Shown one piece after another: positions 1 through 6,272 of a DNA stretch of 11,317 nucleotides (within the stretch, counting starts at the first letter, position 1; each line of letters opens with the position of its first letter). A program made the translations under genes and the position numbers. The DNA is taken from positions 1 through 11,317 of the forward strand of contig CATWUX010000070.1 of the NCBI GenBank assembly GCA_958354085.1, given 5' to 3'. The stretch is from an uncultured Oscillospiraceae bacterium (lineage in GTDB: Bacteria > Bacillota > Clostridia > Oscillospirales > Acutalibacteraceae). Below the pieces are notes generated by a model, which saw nothing but the letters and a program-made list of their open reading frames with translations, was not told where the DNA came from and searched no databases.

Positions 1-741
1 CACGCGCCGTTTACCGAGCTGTTTACACATATCCGGGACAAAGGGGCGTTTTCCTCGTTCTTTGTCTGCGGCGATGCAACCCGCAATATCGAAGTAATGT
101 GCAAGACAAATCCGGATTCGATTTCCGTGGATGAAAATGTGGATTTGGTGGCGGCAAAAGCCATTACCGACCGCTATAACGTCGTGATCGGCGGCAATAT
201 CCCGCTGACCTCCATTATGCTGCACGGCACGCAGCAGGACAACATGAAATACGCCATTGAGCTGATCGACAAAGTCGGGGATCTGCGCAATTTCCTGCTG
301 GCACCCGGCTGCGATATGCCATACGACGTGCCGGTGGACAACGGTATTGCCGTTGCGCAGGCAGTGTGGAACCCGGCCGAAGCGCGTACCATTCTGGAAA
401 ATTATGTGGCGGCGGAAGAGGATATCGACGTAGAATTGCCGGATTATGCGGCTTTGACCAAGCCGCTGGTTGAGGTGTTCACGCTGGATTCCGCGACCTG
501 CGCGGCGTGTACCTATATGATGGGAGCGGCTAACGTTGCCAAGGAAACCTATGGCGATGCGATCGACATGGTGGAATACAAGTTTACGCTCAAAGAAAAT
601 ATCGCCCGTTGTAAGAAGATGGGCGTGGCGCATCTGCCGTCTATTTATGTCAACGGCAAGCTGAAATTTTCTTCCATCATTCCCAGCAAAACCGAGCTGG
701 CGGACGTCATTGACGAGGCGTTGGCGGATCTGAAGAAATGA
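1..741 (+). CDS. URO-D-family (MtaA/CmuA-like) methyltransferase with C-terminal thioredoxin-like domain, 5'-truncated
   Basis: The reading frame is open from the first base, so the N-terminus lies outside the window; 246 codons are visible. The first ~150 residues match the C-terminal half of the uroporphyrinogen decarboxylase barrel family: VCGD (64-75), SVDEN, GGNIPL, HGTQQD, and APGCDMPYDVP followed by a downstream N. Family members include heme-pathway HemE and the corrinoid or coenzyme M methyltransferases MtaA and CmuA; the GCD-P signature and the following GTPase favour the methyltransferase side. From about base 463 a second domain begins with a thioredoxin/glutaredoxin look: a short beta strand (VFTLDS), a CAAC redox motif at 499-510, and HLPSIYVNG at 631-657 with the expected cis-proline. 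In MtaA, zinc is held by His-x-Cys and a distant Cys; here the His position is Phe (61-63), while both Cys remain (67-69, 310-312). The stop overlaps the next start by 4 bp. Family is confident; substrate is unknown. Confidence 0.85.
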   Translation, partial: HAPFTELFTHIRDKGAFSSFFVCGDATRNIEVMCKTNPDSISVDENVDLVAAKAITDRYNVVIGGNIPLTSIMLHGTQQDNMKYAIELIDKVGDLRNFLLAPGCDMPYDVPVDNGIAVAQAVWNPAEARTILENYVAAEEDIDVELPDYAALTKPLVEVFTLDSATCAACTYMMGAANVAKETYGDAIDMVEYKFTLKENIARCKKMGVAHLPSIYVNGKLKFSSIIPSKTELADVIDEALADLKK

Positions 742-1655
742 GCCGGCTCTATGTCATCACCGGCTTCCTCGGCGCGGGAAAAACAACGTTTCTCAAGCAG
801 TTTGCGCGTTTGTTCCCCGATCAGCGGCTGGCGGTGCTGGTGAACGAGTTCGGCAAAGAGGATATAGACGGTGTGCTGCTGCGCGAGGTACATGCGCGGC
901 TTGCCGAAATCCATAACGGCTCGATTTTCTGCGCCTGCCGATTGGAACAGTTCGTGGATACGCTGGCACAGCTGGCAGAGGATGAGCCGGATGTGATTTT
1001 GGTGGAAACCTCCGGCTTGTCGGATCCGACCAATGTGCGGCGGCTGCTGTCTGATCGAGAACGCTTTCGCGGCATTCAATATATGGGATGTGTGTGCTTG
1101 GCGGACGCGTGCCATTTTGAAAAGGTGGCGACAACGGCGCGCGTATGCCGCAAGCAGCTGGATAGCTGCGATGTGGTGATTCTGAATAAAACCGATTTGG
1201 TCGGGGAGGAACAGCGGCAGCGTGTGATCGAACAGATCCATGCTTGGCGGCCCGACGTGCCGATATTTTCGACTGTACGGGGCAAGGTGGAACCGGAATG
1301 GCTGCCTGTACTGCGGCAGCCGGAAGCAACCGAGCTGCCCGCCGGTATCCAGACACGTGATGTGTCACTGGTCAGCCGCCGTGTCGTGCTGCAGGAATCG
1401 TGTCCGTATGAGCGCCTTTTGGCCTTTTTGCAGGAGATTGCGCCGGCGGCATATCGCATCAAAGGCTTTGTGCGGCTGTGCGGGCAGACGTATCTTGTCA
1501 ATGTGGTGGCCGAGGACGTGCAGGTGACGCCGTGGCATGGCGAAACAACGGCTGTCAACCATCTGGTGGTGCTGTCGGGACAGAACCTGCCGATTACCGC
1601 CGCGCTCAAGCAGGCGGTGCAGAACTATGCGCCGTATATCATCGCCATAGAATAG
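738..1655 (+). CDS. CobW/COG0523-family GTP-binding protein (G3E GTPase)
   Basis: A 305-residue G3E P-loop GTPase. Visible motifs are the Walker A GFLGAGKT (residues 9-16), the NEFG switch (36-39), ETSGLSDP (90-97) in place of the usual Walker B region, and the guanine-specificity motif NKTD (150-153). A C-terminal CobW_C-like part includes YRIKGF at roughly residue 240. COG0523 proteins are metal chaperones or insertases that use GTP hydrolysis. Their hallmark CxCC is here C65-A-C67-R68, so one of three metal-binding cysteines is missing. The ATG lies in an ATGA overlap with the upstream gene and has no strong ribosome site of its own (a weak GGCGGA about 9 nt upstream), implying translational coupling. 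A metal or cofactor maturation role for the upstream URO-D-like protein is inferred from this pairing. The metal and partner cannot be read from sequence. Confidence 0.88.
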   Translation: MSRLYVITGFLGAGKTTFLKQFARLFPDQRLAVLVNEFGKEDIDGVLLREVHARLAEIHNGSIFCACRLEQFVDTLAQLAEDEPDVILVETSGLSDPTNVRRLLSDRERFRGIQYMGCVCLADACHFEKVATTARVCRKQLDSCDVVILNKTDLVGEEQRQRVIEQIHAWRPDVPIFSTVRGKVEPEWLPVLRQPEATELPAGIQTRDVSLVSRRVVLQESCPYERLLAFLQEIAPAAYRIKGFVRLCGQTYLVNVVAEDVQVTPWHGETTAVNHLVVLSGQNLPITAALKQAVQNYAPYIIAIE

Positions 1656-1661
1656 GAAACA

Positions 1662-1700
1662 GGGAAGACGCTGCAAAACAGCCTTTTGCAGTGTCCTCCT
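1662..1700 (+). repeat. Long stem-loop just after the CobW gene
   Basis: Left arm 1662-1678 pairs with right arm 1684-1700 around a 5-nt loop. The core CTGCAAAA/TTTTGCAG is perfect. Outside it there is one G-T wobble, one A-C mismatch and further pairs, giving about 16 of 17 paired positions. It starts 7 nt after the stop codon. There is no U-run directly behind it, so it may be a 3'-end stabilising hairpin rather than a terminator by itself. Confidence 0.6.
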
Positions 1701-1711
1701 GAAAAAGCGCT

Positions 1712-1747
1712 TGCGGGTCACGGACAGTGGCCCGCATTTCGCGTTTT
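1712..1747 (+). terminator. Probable Rho-independent terminator of the URO-D/CobW operon
   Basis: GCGGGTCAC (1713-1721) pairs with GTGGCCCGC (1727-1735) around the 5-nt loop GGACA. There is one G-T wobble, and T1712-A1736 extends the stem to 10 bp. It is followed by ATTTCGCGTTTT, a T-rich but interrupted tail. Position and GC-rich stem fit an intrinsic terminator; the broken U-tract lowers certainty. Confidence 0.55.
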
Positions 1748-1831
1748 ATAGATGCAAAAACCGCGATTATATTCAGCGGCGGGGATGTTTAGAAGGTTTG
1801 CAGTACCTTTTTCTTATATGTACAAACACGC

Positions 1832-1859
1832 ACCGAATGGGTCGGATCTTCATAGGATA
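1832..1859 (+). promoter_or_regulatory. Putative sigma-K (mother-cell sporulation) promoter for dpaAB
   Basis: AC at 1832-1833, a 17-nt spacer, then CATAGGATA at 1851-1859. This fits the established Bacillus sigma-K consensus AC-N16/17-CATANNNTA. The predicted start would be near 1866, giving a leader of about 60 nt before dpaA. The B. subtilis orthologue operon spoVF is sigma-K dependent, so motif and gene function agree. The motif is short and degenerate, so the support comes from the combination. Confidence 0.6.
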
Positions 1860-1914
1860 GAGCAAGGAAAGTACGGACACACAGGTCTTTGCCGTGCTTT
1901 TTCAGATTATCCTT

Positions 1915-1921
1915 AGGAGGT
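1915..1921 (+). promoter_or_regulatory. Ribosome binding site fixing the dpaA start
   Basis: AGGAGGT is a near-perfect Shine-Dalgarno sequence ending 6 nt before ATG 1928. An in-frame ATG at 1889 would add 13 residues with no ribosome site and no family similarity, so the 1928 start is preferred. Confidence 0.85.
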
Positions 1922-1927
1922 CATAAA

Positions 1928-2809
1928 ATGCGAAGCATAGAAACCTTTGCGGTCATCGGCGGCGATCTTCGCTGCGCCTATTTGGCGGGGCTGCTGGCGG
2001 CAGATGGATATAAGGTCATTTCCTCCGGCTTTGACAGCACGGATCTTCCTCCTTGCGTAACGGGCTGTACCAATCCGGCACAGGCGATTTCACTGGCCGA
2101 TTGCGTCATTCTACCGCTGCCGGTCACGCTGGACGGTACCACTTTAAACGCGCCGTTTTCCCGTATGCGCATTTCCTTGGATCAGGTGTTGGGCGGTTTA
2201 CAGCCGGCACAGTATCTGGTCGGCGGCGCGGTTCCCGATTCGCTGCGGGCGGAGGTGGAATCGCGCGGATTGCAGATCCATGATTATTTCCGCCGAGAAG
2301 AATTGGCCGTCCACAACGCGGTTCCGACGGCCGAGGGCGCGATCCAGCTGGCAATGGAGGAATTGCCCATTACGATTGCCGGTTCGCGCTGTCTGATCAC
2401 CGGTTACGGACGGTTGGGACGGGTGCTGTCCCGCCTGCTGGTCGCGCTGGACGCACAAGTAACGGTTGCCGCGCGCAATTGTGCCGATCGCGCATGGGCG
2501 GACACGCAGGGGTGTACGACGGTCGATTTTGCCCAGTTGAACGACATGGGCGAATTCGATGTGATTTTTAATACCGTGCCGGCCTTGCTCTTCGATCGGG
2601 AACGGTTAAAAAAACTGGATAAGGGCACGCTTTTGATTGATTTGGCGTCCCGTCCGGGCGGCATTGATTTTGACGCGGCGGCGGAGCTGCGGATTAAAAC
2701 AATTTGGGCGTTATCGCTTCCGGGGCGTGTGGCGCCGAAAACAGCCGGCGCGATCATCCGCACGGCCATTTTGAATATGTTGCGGGAGGCGGGCGAATGG
2801 AAAATCTGA
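1928..2809 (+). CDS. dpaA: Dipicolinate synthase subunit A (SpoVFA)
   Basis: With DpaB it converts (2S,4S)-4-hydroxy-2,3,4,5-tetrahydrodipicolinate, from the lysine pathway, to dipicolinic acid, which the mother cell makes and ships to the forespore for heat resistance. The 293-residue length is close to B. subtilis SpoVFA (about 297). The N-terminal part (about residues 1-130) has the family start FAVIGGDLR and ends near HNAVPTAEGAI. A Rossmann NAD(P)-binding fold follows, with GYGRLG at residues 159-164. The C-terminal part carries the family signatures DLASRPGG and LPGRVAPKTAG. Start chosen from the AGGAGGT site. It overlaps dpaB by 13 bp, and a sigma-K-like promoter precedes it. Family and role are very secure. 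Confidence 0.95.
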   Translation: MRSIETFAVIGGDLRCAYLAGLLAADGYKVISSGFDSTDLPPCVTGCTNPAQAISLADCVILPLPVTLDGTTLNAPFSRMRISLDQVLGGLQPAQYLVGGAVPDSLRAEVESRGLQIHDYFRREELAVHNAVPTAEGAIQLAMEELPITIAGSRCLITGYGRLGRVLSRLLVALDAQVTVAARNCADRAWADTQGCTTVDFAQLNDMGEFDVIFNTVPALLFDRERLKKLDKGTLLIDLASRPGGIDFDAAAELRIKTIWALSLPGRVAPKTAGAIIRTAILNMLREAGEWKI

Positions 2810-3366
2810 GGATCGGCGTCGCTTTGTGCGGCTCGTTTTGCACCTTTTCCCGTCTGCTGGAACAGATTCGCGGCCTGACCGAGCGGGGACATACGGTAAT
2901 TCCCATCTTATCTTTTCACGCGGCGCAGACCGATACCCGATTTGGGACGGCGGATTCCTGGAAAAAACAGCTGCGGGAGATCACCGGACGGGAACCGCTT
3001 TGTACGCTTCCGGATGTGGAGCCGATCGGCCCGAAGGGATGGTTGGATGTGCTGGCGGTTGCCCCCTGTACCGGTACCACGTTAGGGCTGCTGGCAAACG
3101 GCATCAGCAATACCCCGGTTACGCTCGCGGCAAAATCGCATTTGCGGTGCGGACGCCCGGTGGTGCTGGCGGTTTCCACCAACGATGCACTGGGGGCGTC
3201 CATGCGCAATATCGCGCAGCTGAAAAACGCGAAAAATATCTTTTTCGTACCGATGGCGCAGGACGATCCGACCGAAAAGCCGAACTCGCTTGTGGCGGAC
3301 TTTTCCCAGTTGGAGCCGGCGATACAAGCGGCGCTGGAGGGACGGCAATTGCCGTTATTCCGCTAG
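2797..3366 (+). CDS. dpaB: Dipicolinate synthase subunit B (SpoVFB), flavoprotein-type
   Basis: A 189-residue flavoprotein-fold subunit of dipicolinate synthase; B. subtilis SpoVFB is about 200. It begins with IGVALCGSFCTF, the phosphate-binding first loop of this Dfp/SpoVFB-like fold. It continues with the typical VAPCTGTTLGLLANGISNTP segment and RPVVLAVSTNDALG, and ends soon after. ATG 2797 has GGGAGG at 2784-2789, 7 nt upstream. Its frame runs 31 codons further upstream inside dpaA, but that extension has no family similarity. The 13-bp overlap with dpaA implies coupled translation and equal supply of the two subunits. Nothing appears truncated. The sigma-A promoter of the next gene begins at the base directly after this stop codon. 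Confidence 0.94.
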   Translation: MENLRIGVALCGSFCTFSRLLEQIRGLTERGHTVIPILSFHAAQTDTRFGTADSWKKQLREITGREPLCTLPDVEPIGPKGWLDVLAVAPCTGTTLGLLANGISNTPVTLAAKSHLRCGRPVVLAVSTNDALGASMRNIAQLKNAKNIFFVPMAQDDPTEKPNSLVADFSQLEPAIQAALEGRQLPLFR

Positions 3367-3395
3367 TTGCGTTTTGCGGAAATGTGTGGTATACT
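3367..3395 (+). promoter_or_regulatory. Sigma-A promoter for rpiB
   Basis: TTGCGT (3367-3372), a 17-nt spacer and TATACT (3390-3395), preceded by TG at 3387-3388 as an extended -10. The -35 box starts immediately after the dpaB stop. Start of transcription is expected near 3402. This separates vegetative rpiB expression from the sporulation operon upstream. Confidence 0.75.
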
Positions 3396-3433
3396 AAACG
3401 GAAAAGAACGTCATACAGCGGAGGAATCAATAC

Positions 3434-3883
3434 ATGATAGCTTTGGCATGCGACCATTCGGCATTGGAAATGAAAAAGGAAATCATCAAGCTCCTGGAGG
3501 AAATGGGGCTGGAATACAAGGATTTCGGTACGTATGAGCCCGTCAGCTGCGATTATCCGGTTTACGGCGCGCGTGCGGCGCATGCGGTCGCGTCCGGCGA
3601 ATGCGACCGCGGAATCCTGATTTGCGGCACCGGCATCGGAATGTCGCTGGTTGCCAATAAAATCAAAGGCATTCGCTGCGTTGTGTGCAGCGAGCCGTAC
3701 TCGGCACAGTTGTCCCGTATGCACAACAACAGCAATATGCTGGCGCTGGGTGCGCGCGTGGTCGGCTCCGAGCTGGCGCGCATGATTGCCCGCATCTGGT
3801 TGGAAACCGATTTTGAGGGCGGCCGCCATGCCCGCCGCGTGGGGATGATCACGGCGCTGGAAAACGGCGAATCGCTTGAATAA
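3434..3883 (+). CDS. rpiB: Ribose-5-phosphate isomerase B
   Basis: Cytosolic enzyme of the non-oxidative pentose phosphate pathway that interconverts ribose-5-phosphate and ribulose-5-phosphate. At 149 residues it has the usual RpiB/LacAB length. Family motifs seen: ACDHSA near the N-terminus (D7, H8), the catalytic cysteine C64 in ICGTGIGMS with its phosphate loop, and MHNNSNMLALGAR with H97, equivalent to the second catalytic histidine. GGAGGA at 3420-3425 lies 8 nt before ATG 3434. It appears to be a single-gene unit with its own promoter and a hairpin after it. Related isomerases acting on allose- or galactose-6-phosphate share the fold. The RpiB assignment is likely because no sugar-specific catabolic genes adjoin it. 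Confidence 0.93.
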   Translation: MIALACDHSALEMKKEIIKLLEEMGLEYKDFGTYEPVSCDYPVYGARAAHAVASGECDRGILICGTGIGMSLVANKIKGIRCVVCSEPYSAQLSRMHNNSNMLALGARVVGSELARMIARIWLETDFEGGRHARRVGMITALENGESLE

Positions 3884-3899
3884 TAAAGAGTGCCGCGCG

Positions 3900-3949
3900 C
3901 AAGAGATACTTACCAGGGGCATCCCGACGGTATCTCTTGTTCTTTGTTT
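3900..3949 (+). terminator. Probable terminator after rpiB
   Basis: CAAGAGATAC (3900-3909) and GTATCTCTTG (3930-3939) form a perfect 10-bp stem. The 20-nt loop contains a smaller GGG/CCC pairing (3917-3919 with 3923-3925). The tail TTCTTTGTTT is T-rich. The rpiB stop is 16 nt upstream. The stem is AT-rich for a terminator and the loop is large, so this is probable rather than sure. Confidence 0.5.
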
Positions 3950-3966
3950 GCAGCCGGCTGTATAGT
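3937..3966 (+). promoter_or_regulatory. Weak candidate promoter for the GT4-fnlABC operon
   Basis: TTGTTC (3937-3942), an 18-nt spacer and TATAGT (3961-3966), followed by a T-tract and TTAAAA. The -10 matches five of six consensus bases but the -35 only three. It is the best sigma-A-like match between rpiB and the glycosyltransferase. The spacer contains the perfect palindrome CAGCCGGCTG (3951-3960), a possible operator half or chance. Confidence 0.35.
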
Positions 3967-4008
3967 TTTTTTAAAATGCGGCAGGCCGGAAATGGTCGTG
4001 CTTGGGCG

Positions 4009-4014
4009 AGGAGG
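4009..4014 (+). promoter_or_regulatory. Ribosome binding site indicating a GTG start for the glycosyltransferase
   Basis: AGGAGG ends 10 nt before GTG 4025. The protein from GTG begins with RILIVSQYF, the normal N-terminus of this GT4 group. An upstream in-frame ATG at 3890 would translate through the rpiB terminator hairpin and add 45 unrelated residues. Confidence 0.7.
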
Positions 4015-4024
4015 CTTTTCTCCT

Positions 4025-5227
4025 GTGAGGATTTTGATTGTATCGCAGTATTTCCGGCCGGATAATTTTCGCATCAACGACATTGCGGCGGCGTTGGCGG
4101 AGGAAGGTCATACGGTGCGGGTGCTGACCGGTCTGCCGGATTATGCCACGTCGCGCGTACCGGAGGAATTCAGCTGGTTTCGCCGGCGCAAAGAGCGTTG
4201 GAACGGGGTGGATATCGTCCGCGTGCCGATCATTGCGCGCCGCGACGGCAAATTTTTTCGCGCGCTGAATTATGCGTCCTTTGCCGTGACCGGCTGGCTG
4301 TATGCGAAATTCTGCAAAAAGCAATACGATGTGGTGATCTCGTATGAGACGTCGCCCATCATGCAAAGTATTCCGGCCGTTGCGTATAAAAACCGTGCGA
4401 AAGTGCCGCTGTTGCTGTATTGCTGCGATATCTGGCCGGAATGTCTGAAAGCGTGGAACGTGGCGGAAAACAGCGCGCTGTTTCGCAGCATGTATGCGCT
4501 CAGCCGCTGGATCTACAACGAGGCGGACCTTGTGCCGGTCACGTCCCGTCCGTTTGCCGCCTATTTGCGGGAAGTCAACGCCGTGCCTGCTGAAAAAATC
4601 GTCTATCTTCCGCAGCATGCCGAGGATATATACGCCGATATTTGCGGGCAATACGAGGACAATGGCTGTGTGGATTTCTTGTTCGCCGGCAACATCGGCG
4701 CTGTGCAGGACGTCGAATGTATCGTGCGTGCCGCCGCGTTTATGCCGGAGGAGACGGGATGGTGCATCCATATAGTCGGTGACGGCTCGCAGCGTGCCGC
4801 CTGCGAGCAGCTGGCGGCAGAGCTGGGCGTCGGAGAGCGCGTGCTGTTCCACGGAAAATTCCCTTTGGCACAGATGCGCCGCTTTTACTTATTGGCGGAT
4901 TGCTTTTTACTGACGCTGCGGGGGGATACGGCGATCGGCATGACGCTTCCTGCCAAAGCGCAGGGCTATATCAGTGCCGGAAAGCCGATCGTCGCCGCTA
5001 TCAACGGTGCGGCGGCGGATATGATCCGTGAGGCGGATTGCGGTCTGTGCGTCCCCGCGGGCAACGCCGAGCAGCTGGCGCAGGCGATGCGGGAGGTTCT
5101 GGCACAGCCGGCGCTGTATCGGGAAAAAGGGCAGAACGGCCGGCAATTTTATGAGAGGAATTACACAAAGACGCGCTTTATGCAGTCACTGAACGGCTTG
5201 CTGCGGCAGTTGGCGGACAAGCCCTAA
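4025..5227 (+). CDS. GT4-family glycosyltransferase (WbuB/WcaI-like), candidate N-acetyl-L-fucosamine transferase
   Basis: A 400-residue GT-B glycosyltransferase. The N-terminal donor/acceptor domain opens with RILIVSQYFRPDNFRINDI and continues to VLTGLPDY. Further on come YETSPIMQSIPA and CCDIWPE, then FLFAGNIG, which marks the start of the second Rossmann domain. The nucleotide-sugar-binding part includes IVGDGS, HGKFP and LPAKAQGYISAGKPIVAA. There is no signal peptide or clear membrane helix, so it should act on the cytosolic face of the membrane on lipid-linked sugars. It lies 22 bp upstream of fnlA and is probably co-transcribed with fnlABC. In E. coli O26 a WbuB-type GT4 enzyme also accompanies fnlABC, so L-FucNAc transfer is a reasonable inference. 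Donor and acceptor are not shown by sequence. Confidence 0.85.
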   Translation: MRILIVSQYFRPDNFRINDIAAALAEEGHTVRVLTGLPDYATSRVPEEFSWFRRRKERWNGVDIVRVPIIARRDGKFFRALNYASFAVTGWLYAKFCKKQYDVVISYETSPIMQSIPAVAYKNRAKVPLLLYCCDIWPECLKAWNVAENSALFRSMYALSRWIYNEADLVPVTSRPFAAYLREVNAVPAEKIVYLPQHAEDIYADICGQYEDNGCVDFLFAGNIGAVQDVECIVRAAAFMPEETGWCIHIVGDGSQRAACEQLAAELGVGERVLFHGKFPLAQMRRFYLLADCFLLTLRGDTAIGMTLPAKAQGYISAGKPIVAAINGAAADMIREADCGLCVPAGNAEQLAQAMREVLAQPALYREKGQNGRQFYERNYTKTRFMQSLNGLLRQLADKP

Positions 5228-5249
5228 TCGAGAAAGGCAGGTCAACGGT

Positions 5250-6272
5250 ATGTTCAAAGGAAAAACATTGTTGATCACCGGCGGTACCGGTTCGTTCGGC
5301 AACGCGGTGCTGAGTCGTTTTCTGGATATGGATATTCGGGAAATCCGCATTTTTTCACGTGATGAGAAAAAGCAGGACGACATGCGCCGCCATTACAATA
5401 ACGATAAGATCAAGTTTTATATCGGTGATGTGCGGGATATTCAAAGCGTGCGCAATGCGATGCACGACGTGGATTATATTTTCCACGCCGCGGCGCTCAA
5501 GCAGGTGCCCAGCTGTGAATTTTTCCCCATCGAAGCGGTGAATACCAACGTACTCGGCACGAACAATGTGCTGACCGCGGCGATTGACGCGGGCGTTCGC
5601 AAAGTAATATGCCTGTCTACTGACAAGGCGGTGTATCCGGTCAACGCTATGGGCACCTCTAAGGCGATGATGGAGAAGGTGTTTATCGCCAAATCGCGCA
5701 CGGTATCGCCGGATAAGACCATCATTTGCGGTACGCGCTACGGCAACGTGATGTGTTCGCGCGGCAGCGTGATTCCTCTGTTTATTGAGCAGATCAAGAA
5801 CGGCCAACCGCTGACCGTGACCGAGCCGGATATGACGCGCTTTATCATGAGCTTGGAGGAAGCGGTCGAGCTGGTGCTGTTTGCTTTTGAACACGCGCAA
5901 AGCGGCGATATCATGGTGCAGAAAGCACCCGCTTGCACGATCGGTGTGTTGGCAGAAGCGGTCAAGCAGCTTTTCCATGCGGACAATCCCATCAAGATCA
6001 TCGGTATCCGGCACGGCGAGAAGATGTATGAAACCCTGCTGAGCAACGAGGAATGCGCGCACGCCATCGATATGGGGAATTTCTACCGCGTGCCCGCGGA
6101 TAACCGTGACCTCAACTATGCAAAATATTTTGTAGACGGCAACACACAGCGTACACATATTCGTGAGCTTACCTCGGATGAAACCGATTTGCTCAGCGTG
6201 GAGCAGGTCAAGCAGATTTTGCTCAAGCTCGACTATATTCAAAACGAACTGGCGGAGTGGAACGCGCGATGA
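5250..6272 (+). CDS. fnlA: UDP-N-acetylglucosamine 4,6-dehydratase/5-epimerase (FnlA/WbjB/CapE)
   Basis: First step of UDP-N-acetyl-L-fucosamine synthesis: oxidation at C4, loss of water at C6 and inversion at C5 of UDP-GlcNAc. It is a 340-residue extended SDR enzyme of the usual CapE length. The NADP-binding motif is GGTGSFG (residues 11-17). Next come FSRDEKKQDDMR, HAAALKQVP, and STDKAVYP with D125-K126. The catalytic motif is M134-x3-K138 instead of Tyr-x3-Lys, as known for CapE-type inverting dehydratases. RYGNVMCSRGSVIP and EPDMTRFIM are further family blocks. The start lies 22 bp after the glycosyltransferase stop, with AGG 8 nt upstream and AAAGG a little farther. The stop overlaps fnlB by 4 bp (ATGA). 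A PseB-like or retaining CapD-like enzyme is less likely given the following two genes. Confidence 0.93.
   Translation: MFKGKTLLITGGTGSFGNAVLSRFLDMDIREIRIFSRDEKKQDDMRRHYNNDKIKFYIGDVRDIQSVRNAMHDVDYIFHAAALKQVPSCEFFPIEAVNTNVLGTNNVLTAAIDAGVRKVICLSTDKAVYPVNAMGTSKAMMEKVFIAKSRTVSPDKTIICGTRYGNVMCSRGSVIPLFIEQIKNGQPLTVTEPDMTRFIMSLEEAVELVLFAFEHAQSGDIMVQKAPACTIGVLAEAVKQLFHADNPIKIIGIRHGEKMYETLLSNEECAHAIDMGNFYRVPADNRDLNYAKYFVDGNTQRTHIRELTSDETDLLSVEQVKQILLKLDYIQNELAEWNAR

Noticed and set aside
3409..3420. CATACAG upstream of rpiB as a sigma-E/sigma-K -10 box
   Set aside because: The box does not complete the consensus and has no matching -35 at the right distance, while a good sigma-A promoter with extended -10 lies just upstream.
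2826..3437. A 203-codon plus-strand frame overlapping dpaB
   Set aside because: It is a different frame of dpaB with no family resemblance, no ribosome site, and an end that runs through the rpiB promoter and start.
5250..6272. fnlA as a flagellin-glycosylation PseB gene
   Set aside because: The Met-x3-Lys catalytic motif and adjacent fnlB (with cupin) and fnlC define the L-FucNAc route; no pseudaminic acid genes follow.
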